A DNA stretch of 64,000 nucleotides from Struthidea cinerea (lineage: Eukaryota > Chordata > Aves > Passeriformes > Corcoracidae), in contig VZTI01001822.1 of NCBI GenBank assembly GCA_013397865.1, positions 1-64,000 on the forward strand, read 5' to 3'. Both the position numbers and the translations under genes were made by a program. The notes beneath the pieces are model-generated. The model saw only the letters and a program-made list of their open reading frames with translations, ran no database searches and had not been told where the DNA came from. Below are positions 50,400 to 63,189 of this stretch, one piece after another; the stretch's first letter is position 1; each line of letters opens with the position of its first letter.

Positions 50400-50535
50400 G
50401 TGAAAGGAGTTGGAAAGGGACATGGCTGGGACATTGGACCCCAACTGACCTCAGGCATAGTCCCAACCACAGGATGTCATAGTCAGCAGTAAAACTGGGG
50501 GAGGTTGGTCTGGAGGGGCTACTGCTCAGGGTAGA
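50400..50535 (+). mobile_element. LTR fragment, avian ERVL-like
   Basis: 'acattggaccccaactgacc', 'acaggatgtcatagtcagca' and 'gtaaaactgggggaggttgg' match, in the opposite orientation, the block also seen in the solo LTR at 14600-15172. Only part of the LTR is present. Confidence 0.5.
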
Positions 50536-50589
50536 AACACAAAAGTTGTACAGACAAATCCCCGGCTTTAAGCCAGGTGTCACCAACAG

Positions 50590-52330
50590 AATTTTGGGGT
50601 TTTTGATCATGGGTTGGTTTAGATGACAACAACCCTACTGGTGATGGACTGGGTATACCTGCCTCAGAGGGAAAAGCATCTTCGTGCAGGAGTTAGCAGG
50701 GCATGTTGAGTGAGCCTTAAACTGGATCTGAAGGGGGAAGGAGATAAAAACCAGGTCACTGGAGATAAGCCTGGGAGTGGCTTGATGCTGTTTGGGGGAT
50801 GGTGTGTTAGTGAGGTCATTCAGGCTACCATCTCAGTAGATGTAGGGAATGGAGATCCATGAAGCGGCAAGGATGCCAGTGTTATTGATGTGCTAGAAAC
50901 CATGGAAGCTCCTGAGAACGGTCACTCAGGAACTGGAGCTTCTCTCCCCAAAAAGGCATCAGGATCTGCCCCAATGCCTGCAGCGTGGGCAGCAAACAGG
51001 AGAACCTGGAAGGCGTGGTGGAAGAGGAAAACCATGGCATAGTTGCCATCACAGAGACATGGTGGGATGACTGGCACCTCTGGAGTGGTGCAATGGATGG
51101 TGGTGAACTCTTCAGAACAGACAGGCAAGGAATGAGAGGAGGTGGGGTAGCCCTGTATGTGAGGGAGTGTTTTGACTGTCTAGAGCTTGACAGTGGTGAT
51201 GCAAGTGTCGAGGGTTGGTGGGTAAGAATTGTGAGGAAGGCCAACAGGGCAGATATCCAGGTGGGAAGTTGGGTACAGATCACCCAACCAGGACCAAGAG
51301 GCAGACTCATGTCTCATGATGGCCAGCCCTTGTCTTCACAGGGACAATCCAGTAGAGCAGAGAGAGTTCAGGAGGTTCCTGGAGTGTGTGGAAGAGATGT
51401 TCCTGGCACAGCTGGTGAGGGGGCAGCTAGAGAAGGCAGCTGCTGGACATGCTGTTTGTCAGGAGAGGAGGACTAGTGCATGTTACTATGGTGGGAGGCT
51501 ACCCTGGGCACAGTGACCATGAAAGGATAGAGTTTTGGATTCTTGGAGCAGTAAGGAGGGGAGTCAGCGGAACGGCCACCTTGGACTCCCTGAGAGCAGA
51601 CTTTGGCCCGTTCAAGGGCCTGGTTGACAGAGTCCCTTGGGAGGCTGTCCTGAAGGGCAAAGGAGGCCAGGAAGGCTGGACGTGCTGTAAGAAGGAATCT
51701 TCAGGGTGCAGGAGCAGGCTATGCTGAAAGAAGAGCCAGAGGGAACAGAACTTTGTCTGGAACTCAGAGTAAAAAGGAGAGTTTATGACATTTGAAAGAA
51801 GGGGCAGCAAATCAGGAAACCAACAAGGATGTCATGAGGTTATGCAGGAAAAAAATGAGAAGAGTGGAAGCCCATCTGGCCACTGCTGTAAAAGACAATA
51901 AAATAAATGTTTCTATAAATACATTAACCACAAAATGAGGGCTAAGGAGAATCTCCTTTATTGGATGGCTGGGGAAACATAGAGACAAAGAATGAGGAAA
52001 AGTCTCAGATACCTCAAAAGGTGATGGAGCAGACCATCCTGAGTGCCATCATGTGGTACGTGCAGAACTACCAGGGGATCACGCCCGGCCAACATGGGTT
52101 TGTGAAAGGCAGGTCCTGCTTGACCAACCTGGCTTCTGTGACAAGATGACCTGCTCAGTAGGTGAGTGAAAGGCGGTGGATGTGTCCACCTGGGCTTTAG
52201 TAAAGCCTTTGACACCATTTCCCAAAGCTTTCTGGAGAAACTGTCTGCTCATGGCTTGGACAGGTGCACTGTTTGCTAGGTAAAAAAAAAGCCCGGATGT
52301 CCAGGCCCTGAACGGCACCCTAACTCCTCC
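50590..52330 (+). mobile_element. CR1 LINE with degraded endonuclease and partial reverse transcriptase
   Basis: This is the 5' part of a CR1, including the block before the endonuclease ('gatcatgggttggtttagat', 'aaaccatggaagctcctgag'). An open frame at 50985-51476 carries APE-type endonuclease pieces (ITETWWDDW and RGGGVALYVRECFDC). Further on, from about 51960, come GNIETKNEEK, then a deletion and a reverse-transcriptase piece (GQHGFVKGRSCLTNL). Stops, frame changes and the deletion make it inactive. It has no 3' tail of its own. It is unusual here in keeping 5' sequence; nearly all other copies are 3' ends. Confidence 0.8.
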
Positions 52331-52334
52331 TGAC

Positions 52335-52780
52335 TTTGGCCAAATGCCCTTACAGTGGTACCATTATCAGCCGTTCCCAGAGGGACCAGGGGCATGTAAA
52401 GGCCAGGCATTGTTATTGAAAAAGCAGCAAATATATTTTCATTTGAACCACAGCAAATCTTAGTCTTTGTTCCTTACATGTGCCCTACTAGAGTGCCTTT
52501 GTCCCACAGCACATTGCCTCATGATAATTTTTAGGGTACTCCTACTGCATTTCCTTGTGAAGCTGCTTATGAGTCCTTGCAAATAATCTCTCTGCTTATT
52601 CAGGACAGTTAGTCCCAGGCTAGCAGCAGAAATTCTAGCATTCAGTAGGTACTCTGCTGTGAAAACAGGAATGTAAAACATGCCACAAAGGTGACGTTTT
52701 CCATGCTGGATTGTGGAGAAGCATCGCCAATGTCTGAACAGTTGAGACCCAGTTGTACCTCTGCTAAGCTGTGACTGAAA
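52335..52780. other. unassigned AT-richer sequence
   Basis: No gene or named repeat is recognised between two CR1 elements. Confidence 0.35.
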
Positions 52781-52782
52781 AT

Positions 52783-53215
52783 TTCATAGAATCATAGAAT
52801 ATCCTGAGTTGGAAGGGACCTGCAAGGATCATTGATTCCAGTTCCTGGCCCTGCACAGAACACTCCAACAATCCCACCCTGTGCCTGAGAGCATTGTCCA
52901 AATGCTTGTTAAGCTCTGGCAGCCTTGGGGCCATGGCCACTGCCCTGGGGAGCCTGTTCAGTGCCCAACCACCCTCTGGGGGAAGAACCTTTTCCTAATA
53001 TCCAGCTTCTAAACCTCCCCTGATACATCTTCAGGCCATTCCCTTGGGACTGTCACAGAGAGCAGAGATCAGTGCCTGCTCCTCTGCAGCCTCTCATGAG
53101 GAAGCTCCACACTGCTATGAGGTTTCCCCTCACAGTCTCCTCTTCTCGTCAAGCCACGTGACCTCAGCCATTCCTCTTATGGCTTTCCACTTGCTCCCTC
53201 CAGTTGACTGAGCAG
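52783..53215 (-). repeat. CR1 LINE fragment
   Basis: It begins 'tttcatagaatcatagaata' then 'tgagttggaagggacctgca', a full CR1 tail in reverse, followed by the 3' part of the element to about 53215. It is the last GC-rich-side repeat before composition changes. Confidence 0.92.
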
Positions 53216-53589
53216 GCTTTCCAACTGTGCCTGAAGTTCTGTTTTAAACCTCCACCCAAAGTCCCCAGGAAACAGGCAGAGCAGAATATTCCCATAGGGA
53301 CAATCATAGGGCTCCCCAGGTAGATGGCCAGCACAGAGCCATGAGGGGAGCAAAGTGCCAGAGGTCCTGCCTCTGTCCCTGCACACCAGGCTGGCCAACC
53401 CCCTGTGAACACAGGTCACCAGCCAAGTGCCCCAGCCCCCCTCACAGAGTGAGCAGGTAGCTGGCTGGCACTTCTGAGCATTTCCAGGCGAGCCCTTCAT
53501 GTCTGACAGTGTGGCACGGGTGGTGTTAATGGTCAGGGCAGACCTTGGATCACACTCCTGGCCGGTGGGGGAATGCCATGGGGTGCTGG

Positions 53590-53740
53590 CCCATGACAAC
53601 ATAAAAGAGCAGCATCAAGTGAGAGACAAGGCACTGCTGCCTGCCCTGCAGACTGACCCCACTCCCAGCCACAGCTGAGAAGTTCAGCCAAGCGGGAAAC
53701 TGGGCACGGACAAACCCATCCACTGGCATCCAGAGAAAGA
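53590..53740 (+). promoter_or_regulatory. candidate promoter and non-coding first exon
   Basis: A TATA-like 'acataaaaga' at about 53599-53608 is followed by roughly 110 bases without ATG and then a consensus donor (AAAGA|GTAAGT, at 53741). The next plus-strand coding exon is EPCIP at 61929, which has an acceptor upstream of its ATG and so needs a leader exon. Linking the two is inference. Confidence 0.3.
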
Positions 53741-56700
53741 GTAAGTCGCTGTTTTGGCTCTAAAGGAGGGGGGTAAGTAAGAGAGAAACATTTAATAGCT
53801 TGTATTTTTATGAACGAGGCCATCTCTCCCTTTCCAGTAACTCTTCCTAGCAGGTATTTTTGTTTCAAATTTGTTGCTTTGTAGTCGAGGTGAAGTAAGA
53901 GATTCTGCAAAGTTTGTCTTTCATGTGTTGCAATTGTTTATACACTGTATCTGTATGCCTAAGGTAATAATTAATAGTTCTATGAATAATAACCACAAAG
54001 AATGGTGGAGTGATTTTGCTCCATTTTGCAAAGCCTCCTTTAGGCAAATCTTTAAAGGGGACAGGAATTTTCATGGGAATTATTTTAGCTGACAGGAGTT
54101 GAGACATTTTATTCAGTAAAAACTGCCTTGAGAAGAGCATCGGAAGAGAAGGCTTGAGAAAAGAGCATCTAGGACCTCTGTTTTATTCTGCCATTTAATT
54201 TATAAATAAAGTCAGTGATACAGTAAGGACAAACTAAAGTAAATGTACTGTCTCTATATAGCTCTGGAGTCTCAATGGCAATGACAACATCCACTATCTG
54301 AGCGAACAGAGCTGAGATATCTGGCCCCAAGGTGCCCTGCTCCAGAGTTTCAGTCTCAGCTGCTTAGTGACCACTAATATTTCATACCAGCTTTGTGATC
54401 ATGCAGCTTTCTGCTCTCACTTTTTTCCCCTAATTTAGGATTTGAACAATAGAAAATTAAGTGCTACAATACATTGTAATTTTCAGCATTATGTTTTGGG
54501 ATTAGCAAATCTTTAGTTTCATGTAACATTTCAGTTGAACTTTTGTCCCAGGTCATGTTAGAAAGGGTACTGGGAAATAACCAAAACTGCAGTCAAGCTT
54601 TCTTTCCTGAAGTTCACTCAGTGTAAGCGCCCTTGCTCCAGGGAGTAGTTGGTTTGACATAAAAAAATGAAAATTTAAAAAAGTATTTTAAAAATAAATG
54701 TAAGTACTTCAGTGTTGAAGTTCTCAGCTTGAGCCACCAAGGATAACTCTTTTTTGGACAGTGCTGACCACCCATCCTTGGGACACCTGGCTTCCCAGAA
54801 GGTGTCCCTTTCTGAGGACACATGAACAAACAGGGCTTTGACTGCATACCTTACAATTACAAAAGTACTTCTTGTATGAAAATACAATTCACTTGTGCAT
54901 TTGTGAGCCTGCACATTCACGCTTTATGCATGGATATACACTTTTGAGTTTTTTTGAATACTTGAACTTTAAATCCCAAGGAGCACAACTCCACCAATCA
55001 TTCTACCTTACATCTGTGCAGAACAGTTCTCTCCTCCCATGCTGGTAAACCTTTATAACACTTCCTTCTCACTTTTCATTTATGTAAATGCTTACCCTGA
55101 TGCAATTCAAATGTGAATACCCAGGTCAGTGTACGTCTGTCTTCCCAGACAGCATGTACTGTGCACACCTCCAAGCTGGAATAGCTCCAGGTGTGTTCTG
55201 GCAAAGCAAATCCTGCCACTCATCCTGGTCCCCTGCTCTTTATTAGGAAAAGTGCAGGCTGCATGTAGGAAACACTGCATGAAAATGAAGATCTTGCACA
55301 TGCCTCCTTTCTGCTCTCTCAGGGTTGGGAATAATCAGGCTATGACCTGCTGAGAGTGACCTTCATCTGGGGGAAGAAGGGAGGTATCACCACTCCCAAT
55401 TCTTTGGGAGGAGAAGATTTCCTCCTTTCCCTTGACTTTTCTCCTGATATTCTGCCTCCCTGCAGTTCTATGTCACAGCCTTCCCCGCTGTAACATTTGC
55501 CTCTGCTGTGGACAGAAGCTTTGCATAGGATGGCCAGGCTTGAGGATTTTACAGAGGTGTTTACAGATGAATTGCCTGTTCTGGAGTCTGTGTACACCTG
55601 AATATCAAAATACCCAGCGAACATTTCAAGGGTCAGTGTGTTGTTCAAGTTCAGTGCTACAGTATTGTCTATTTTATCTTGCATTTTTATCTTGCTGGGA
55701 AGGAATTTGTTCTGCTACATTTGAGCACTCCACCGCTACAACCTAATGCCAGTAGCCCAGGCTTCTGCCGCACAAGCAGACACAAATATAATTTTCAAGC
55801 TATTGACAACAAGAACGGATCATGGTGCAGCCTGAAAGGCTGTAGAACTTCAGCTTTGATCACAAACTTACTTGCTGTGATTCATCTATGGACTAACTAA
55901 ATAAGCACAGTAGTTGTTCATGCAAAGAGACAGCAAACAAAATTCCTCTCAGCCATCAGACCACTTAGGGAATTCCTAAAATTCCCATGGAGTAAGAACA
56001 GCAAATCCAGCATTTTGTTTTCCTTAAGGCTGCAGTCTCCCTAGGGCTTTCTGGTCAGATTATGTAGCTGCTCTGCAGTCAAGACTCGGATTAGGTTTAT
56101 TAAGGGACTGACTCATTGCATTTTCCTATAATCCTGTATTTTAATACCTGCTCAGTAAAAAATGTCATTTTGATCTAAATTGGGTGGGTTTGCTATTCAT
56201 CCTGTGTACATTACTCAAGATGCACAAGATTATATAGATTCAACCTCCTCTTTGTTTAATACGGCACTTTCAGATAGGCAGATGTTAGCACAAGTGACCA
56301 GTGAGGGGTTTTAATCAGTTTTTTTCTGAAGAAAGAATGGAAGAAAGCACCCTGTGAAGAACTTAATTTTATAGGCTTGGAACTTCCATTGAATAGGATA
56401 AACTTTCCTTGTGACAGTAGCATTCTCACACAGTAGTCAAAGGTTTTTTACTGTTTTTTTGCAGTTTTCTTAATAGACAGACCTACAATTAGCAAAAAAA
56501 AGAAGTGGAATTATCAAAGCAAATTCAAAAACCTGAAATGATGCTACTACTAAATAAGCACTGAAAATATCCTTTAGCAGTCAAAACCTGTGAAGCGAAA
56601 GGAACAGGGACGGAATCCTGTGCTAGAAAACTTTTGGGATAACACGTAATAAACCAGGGTTTTCCTTGCTGGAAGGAGGATACACATCTAAAACCATGCA

Positions 56701-57365
56701 TGGCTGAAACAATCAAATGAATAATTTTCTGCTGCTATCAATATCTAGTCTGATTTTCACTTGAGAGGCCCCCACTCAGGACAAAAAATGAACAAATGAT
56801 TTATTACATTTAGATCACTCAAAATAGTTTTTTTCAGAAGCAGGTTATTGCTACCAGAAGTAAGCAAAATTTCCCTAAAATAACTGGGATTTTTTTGCTG
56901 CTAAGCAGAGAGTGCAGCTTCCCTTCTCCCCTCTCTATTGCAGAGATTCCAGCTGCAAAGCAGCAGTGGCCTTACCCCTCCCAGGCCAGTGCTGCAGGCT
57001 GCAGGGACTCTGAGGCAGCTTCTGGGATCTAGTTTTCTGCTAGTTCTTGCATGGAAGGAACAACTCATTACTGAACAACAAACACTGGATTGGATATACA
57101 CCACACTAATCAGGAGCCAGAGAAGGAGCAGCATGGGGGGGATCTTCTAGAGAAATGTTTTCCCTTTTCCTTTATTTTTGTCAAAACAGGCTTGTAAAGT
57201 TTGCAAAAAGCCTGCCCCAGGAGCTCAGTTTTTTTCTCTTTCTGTATATTCTGCCCTATTAAAGATCTTTCTGACTTGTTGAGGAAGGATTCTTACTCCT
57301 TGTTTCTCCTTCATTCCTCCATCCCAGCTCTGGGCTGCAGTTGCCTCTCCTTCACCCAGCCCCTC

Positions 57366-57508
57366 ATAAAATCACAGGATATTTTGGGTTGGAAAGGACC
57401 TTACAGCCCGTCTCATTCCACCCTCTGCCATATGCAGGGACACCTTCCACTAGACCAGGTTGCTCAAAGCCCTGTCCAGCCTGACCTTGAACACTCCCAG
57501 GGATGTCT
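57366..57508 (-). repeat. CR1 LINE 3' end fragment
   Basis: 'aaatcacaggatattttggg', 'ggttgctcaaagccctgtcc', ending at 'cactcccagggatg'. It is 5'-truncated and lies in AT-rich sequence. Confidence 0.88.
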
Positions 57509-60500
57509 ACAAGGAAAACAATGGTAGCTTCAGACTTCAGCCAGATGAAAATCAAGAAAATGATGCCAATCACCAAGGTCTTCTTGATAATTAACATCTT
57601 CAGGACAATTAAGTATCTTTTGAGCTCAACCATATCTCACTTCCACCTCCCCATTTCCCATAAAGCCCTTTCAGTGGCAGAGTTTCTATCAAAACTCTTC
57701 TCGTAATTGCTGAACCTTAACCCTCTGAGGTAGCCAGAACTGAGGTATCTTCAGTTCATAGAAACCAAAATCCACACTTCAAAACTTTTCTGAGGTGTTT
57801 TAATGCTGTAATTGGCAGGTAACTGCTAGGGAAACACTCTCAGCTGTTTGACGAATTGGATTAACTATCAGTAATTTCCACGGGGTAGCAATATGCTACC
57901 ACTGCTCAGTGAATTTGGGTGACAGTTTACCCTGGCATAAGAAAAGACCTCTTGGGCAATACAATCTAATTACTATTCAAGGCACTAATGAATTCTTACA
58001 CAGTGTTCTTACACACTGATTTCTCGCTTCATTCTCACACACCAAGCCACACTTGGCTTCTGGGCAGCAAGGTGGGGTGGTGGTGATGAAAGGGCTCAGC
58101 AGCTATTTATCTCCTAGTTTTACTGGCCTGTTGTTTTTTCTACTTCTAGTTGTATGTCCCAAACCAGAGCATGTAAAGATGGAAAGGACAGGAATGTAGG
58201 CTTTATCTCTAATTTACCTAGGCAGGGGTGGGGGAATTTGCTGAAGTTTACCACTGGAACAAAAACTGACCAGTAACTCATAAAAGGAAGCATTGCAATC
58301 ACAGGGCATAATTTCAAAACACTATGTAATTTTTAGCTGACTGTATGAGACCAACTTAGAACGAATACCTGTGCAGTTGAGTGGAGGGCATGCATCATTT
58401 GAAACATGGTTGTCTGGGATGTCGTTAGAAATAATACCACCATGGAGAAACCACGTTGTTAGAATAAACCACCATCTGTTCAGACAAATTTATTTTTCGC
58501 TGGATTGGACAAGGAGAGGTATTTACCAAGGTGATATTATTTCTGCTGGAGGTCATCTTGCAGCCTGGTAGAGCTCTAGATTCTTTTAATTGAAAGTTTA
58601 AACCAAACCTTCAGCAGTAGTCCAAGACTCCTTCAGTGCATGCCACATTTAGGCTACAGAGTCATTCTGTGTTTTAATAAAAATGTATTTATCAATCATC
58701 TCACTCATAATTAAAAAGTTCAATCACTTTTGGTATGCAAATGTGTTACCAGTTTTATTACTCCAGCAACTTTCAAGCATTGATGAACAGTGGGTGTAAG
58801 GCTGGACAAGAATGATGGTCTAAGCCAGCTGTATTGGACAATTATATGGAAATAAAATGCAAACCAGCTCCTTCTTAGCTTGAGCTTCTGTAGACAAAGG
58901 AGTTCTTCTTTTCACCAGAACAGATACATAAAAGCGGGTAGGTTTTGGTTACCCATCAGTGAGGGAAGAGCACCCAGATAATTTGCCAAGTTCAGATTTG
59001 AAATCCTATTCTTGTTTCCTGAGTTCAAAAGTCTTCTAATACAAACTAGAAAGCTGAAAAAGGCTTCTATGATTTTTACAGAACTTCTATCCCTGCTACG
59101 TTACATAGAGAAATGTCAAATAGCTTATGGAAACCAGTTGTAAAATCCATTGTGTCAGGTGGATGAGACTTTAAAGAGTTGTACTTTTTATACTGGAAGT
59201 CTAGCTAAATTTTACTGAAAACTTAAGGAAGAGGATATACCCACCAGTTTTCCCTACAAAATTGCACAGAAATTCTTGACTTTTAGCACAATCTGTTGCA
59301 TTCTTTGCGTTTCTATAGGTTATGTCTAAAACTATTTTGGTGAGTTCAAGGGATAAATTATCTCTGTTAAGGGACGTGGGTAATGCTCTGAGGGCGACCA
59401 TAGTGGAAAGATGTACCACACACACCATATCCTCCAGTTTTCTGAAGATACTCCATCTTCTTTTTAATTTTGGAGATGATGGAGAACACAGAACCACAAT
59501 AGGCAAGAAAATCACCCCATATTTTTTTTCATCTTAATGGCAATATTACAACACAGGGCTCTGTGTATCTCCAAGAGCCCTACTGAAAGCAGTTCTCCCA
59601 TCCCTAAAAAATAAAGCAAATCATTTTCCAAGCCTTAAGTGGTGGAGACAGCAATGTGGTTCAAGTAAGAACCATATAATGCACATTCTTCTGTAGATAG
59701 TTGTTAGCTTAAGTAAAGATGCATTGCAGGTGACTTTGATGCTTCACAGACACATAACCTGCAACATACATTTCACTTCTTGCACATCCCTCACCAAAGC
59801 CACACAGAAACTAAATCCCGAGAACTGGATAGGAATGTTTCATCCTATCAACAATTTGCAAGGAGCAGAGAAGGATAGAAAGTATTTCTGGAGATTAAAT
59901 TTCCTGGAATGCCAGAATTTAGAATTTTGTTTGGATTCTGATGGATGGAGCTCAAATGTTATCAGCTAAGCTAAACCTGAAATAGAATTTTCTTTGGTTG
60001 GCTGCAAACCAGTAGAGAAATTTAAAGGTTCTCCACTCTTCAGGTACGGAGAAAAATAAAGGAAACAAGAGTTAAAACTAATGAGGATGCATTATTAAGT
60101 CCTCAAATGTTAAGTGGGAAAAGCAGTATCACCAGTATCACTCCTTTTGACACAGGTGGGAGTTTGAATCTCTTTTACTTAGTCCAAACTCATGTTGTCA
60201 ACATCGTCTAGGACTTCCTGCAAATACTACCTCCAACACAGAAAAATCCAAGTAATTTCATTTAGTTGCGAAGCTGTGTTGATATTACAGACTTCTGGTC
60301 TATCACAACTGTTAGCCACTGTTCAGGACTGAGAAAATAAGCAGTGTGGAGGTCTAGCAATAGGATTTTCACTGTGATTAAATGCTTAGATAGTGGAAAC
60401 ATTACTAGCAATAATGATACCACAACAGCTACAGCTTGGGTGAGTCTGACCTTTGGCGTTAAACATCAGCCAGCAGCTGGACTGGAATTTCTGGTATGTT

Positions 60501-60554
60501 CCACAACATAGATTAAATATTTGATTTAAAAACTTAAATGTCTGCATCCTTCTG

Positions 60555-60745
60555 TCATGGTTTGGGAATGGTATTCTCCAATTTAGTACTCCCACTAAAA
60601 AAGCCTCCCACGATCCCTTCCCCCCACCTCCAACTGGAGGCACAAAAGGCAATGCTCATGGGTTGAGATAAGAACAGTCTACTGGAAACAGCAATGAGAT
60701 AAGAAAACAACCAGTAACAGGAACAATATTAATAACAGAAGTCTC
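60555..60745 (-). mobile_element. LTR fragment, avian ERVL-like
   Basis: It starts 'tgtcatggtttgggaatgg' and includes 'gggttgagataagaacagtc', a block shared with the solo LTR at 14600-15172. It stops after about 190 bases. Orientation is inferred from that copy. Confidence 0.6.
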
Positions 60746-61995
60746 CAAAACTGTAGGTGTATTGCCATGTTTTCTGAAGTGCTGCAGACAAGCATTCTGG
60801 ATGTGAATCCATCTTATTACATGATAAGGACCAAATTCTGTCCAGCATGTGTCCTACTGCTGCTTTCACTAGAACCTGTCATCTTTGGTCAAAATTTGTC
60901 ACTAATGCTTCTTGGTGCTTCAAAACAGTTGCATCAAATTAGACAAACTTTCCAACCTCCTTATAATTTGTGTTAAGAAATTGCATTCTGCTTCATTGCC
61001 TGTACCATCATATAATAAATAATATGTCAGGAAAACACATATGCTCCTAGTAAAATCCAACTCCACTCTGAAAACCAAAGGGCTGGCAGCTGAGAATCCA
61101 AGAATCCCACCAAACACGCTCCCAGCCATTTGAGGTGGCCCATGGCTGGGATGGAAACTTGCTCCATTGTCATAGGTATGTGTGGAGTTGCTATTTTGCT
61201 TTGCCAGGGTAAATAAAGTGGGGGCAGAGCAACTGACAGAGCCTGGATCTATCCTATAGTAGTTGCTGTGCAAGACATAATGAGAGGTGGGCCCTAGTCC
61301 TCAAAACTTACAGACTAAGGCTGGAGCAGATGTAACTTCACTTGGATCAAAATCAGGTTTTATCAGTGCTCCATGTAGCTCAGAAGGATATATGCTGTGT
61401 CCAGCAATGCTTCTGCCCTTAACTGCTCTCCCTCCCTCCCTCCCTTTTCCCAGTATATCCCACACTCAGTTTAAGGGAAAGGTTATCACACTGGTTACTT
61501 AGCAATTCAGGTGTAAAACAAAACTATCACCTCACTCAGTGAAGTGGAGAACAGGGTTCTTTGTCACCCCTGTCTGGTGGGAAGCAAAGAAAGCAGAAAG
61601 GAGAAACAAGCAGGAATTGTCCTGCAGAACTCCTTGTCCTGTCCTTACCTCTGCACAGGCCAGGCTCAGGAGCTGTCTGCATAGACAAGAGAGTGTACAA
61701 GCTGTCTTATAAGCAGATGAAACCATTTAGAGCAAAGGAAGAGTGAAAAAAGAATCCCCAAACTTTAGTCACAATCTGTTTTCTAAATCAGTGTAGTTGT
61801 GCTTTCCCCTTAATGCAGAACTGCAATATGGCTCTGAATAGATGCGACACATAATGAGTGGAAAAGCAAAGTAATATTAACCATTGAGAGATCTTCAGTA
61901 TAATAAAGAAATTGTTTTTCCTCCGTAGGTAAAGCCAAGTGCTCTAAATCACTCAGTAAAAGGAGGAGACACTTGGCAGCTTGGCACCAGTGCTA

Positions 61996-62664
61996 ATGAA
62001 GCCAATAGCCTACCCTGCTTTCTCCATTTGTCTGGCTCTCATTTTGGCCAGATTCCTTGGCATACAGAGCAGTTTTGTGAGAAGTCAGAAGAACCACACG
62101 CTAATTTTCACTAAGGAAAACACAATTCGCAACTGCAGCTGTTCCGTGGCTATCCGTGACTGTGATTACTGCCTGGCAAACTTGATGTGCAACTGCAAAA
62201 CAGTGCTGCCTTCTACCATGGAAAAAACTACCTACAACAGCCACCTGACCATCTGGTTCACAGACATCCTTGTGCTGGAGATGGTCCTCAACTTCACAAG
62301 GGTGTGGGATTTGAAGCTGTCCTTCTGTGGCACCACTCCTCTCCCAGCGGAGTATTTGGCCATTTGGGGACTTCGAAAGCTCCGGGTAAACAAGGTCAAG
62401 GGACAATTTCCAGAGCAGAGTGTAACCATCTGCGGCAGCAGCAACAATGACAAAGAAGACGTGCTTGAGGTGCACAACAAAGACAGGCAAATGCTTGCAC
62501 ATATTTCTTTTCTGGATACCTCCCTTTTCAATGGCTATTCATTGCTGAAGTCATACAGTGTGGAAAACATCTCTAGTATCATGAAGCACTTTCCCAGCCT
62601 CCTGTACTCTGATGTTTTCTCAACCTCAGACAACGAGAGCTATGTTGTAACATTCATTTACTGA
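61996..62664 (+). CDS. EPCIP: EPCIP (C21orf62-like) secreted protein
   Basis: A single coding exon of 222 residues; an acceptor ('tttttcctccgtag') at 61928 shows that a non-coding exon lies upstream. The frame is open from 61981, but the first ATG is 61996. The N-terminus (FSICLALILARFLG) is a signal peptide. The mature part starts with a cysteine-rich patch (TKENTIRNCSCSVAIRDCDY, then MCNCKTVLP), followed by LTIWFTDI, LNFTRVWDLKLSFCGT, SYSVENISSI, and ends SYVVTFIY. These match human C21orf62, about 219 residues. Several N-glycosylation sequons are present (NHT, NCS, NFT, NIS, NES). The human protein is named exosomal polycystin-1-interacting protein; its biochemical action is not well defined. 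An AATAAA at 63950-63955 is a possible distal poly(A) signal. Confidence 0.93.
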   Translation: MKPIAYPAFSICLALILARFLGIQSSFVRSQKNHTLIFTKENTIRNCSCSVAIRDCDYCLANLMCNCKTVLPSTMEKTTYNSHLTIWFTDILVLEMVLNFTRVWDLKLSFCGTTPLPAEYLAIWGLRKLRVNKVKGQFPEQSVTICGSSNNDKEDVLEVHNKDRQMLAHISFLDTSLFNGYSLLKSYSVENISSIMKHFPSLLYSDVFSTSDNESYVVTFIY

Positions 62665-63189
62665 GTTATTTAACACAGTCAATAGTGAGAGGCATGGCAA
62701 CCTGCTAAGAGTTAGAGGGATGGGATGCCTTTAAGTCTGTCTGGTTTGTCCAGGAGGAGCTGTTAGGGGACTGTGAGAGAACTTTACAAGGAGGTGTTTG
62801 AAGTAAGAGACTCATCAGATTAATTCAGCAAACTTGTTCTTAAAGAACAAAGTAAATGTGAAACAACTGTTTTCCAAAGTATTGTTAGAATTTTTTTGTT
62901 TATATATTCTAAACTGAGAATTGAAATCTGCAGATAAATTTTGTTTTAAGGTTGTGCCTCGGACAGAAAAAGGCATAACCGTGTAGGTCCCATTGCAGAA
63001 GAACCCAAGCCCCCCAGAGAATCACTCAGGTTAGATGGCAGCTCAGTAGGTAAATTCACAGTTGCTTTGCAAGCTGCAAACTATTCCCATTACACTCAGA
63101 GGTTTAGGAAACAGAGGTACTGGACTTCCCTCTGTGAAGCAGGTATTTCCCAGCATCTCTCCTTTCTTCCTTATCTCACACAAAATCTT

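Larger units (their letters stand above)
53745..61928. other. AT-rich gene-poor stretch, possibly EPCIP intron
   Basis: Composition is clearly more AT-rich than 1-53 kb. It holds a CR1 tail at 57366-57508 and an LTR fragment at 60555-60745. Scattered AATAAA motifs (for example near 54205) and short frames show no family likeness. No conserved exon or RNA gene is recognised. Confidence 0.45.

Noticed and set aside
50985..51476. 163-codon frame as a host endonuclease gene
   Set aside because: The motifs and flanks are CR1 LINE, and the element has a deletion and frame breaks.
54181..54215. AATAAA near 54205 as the end of a gene
   Set aside because: No upstream coding sequence or splice pattern supports it; such motifs are common in AT-rich DNA.
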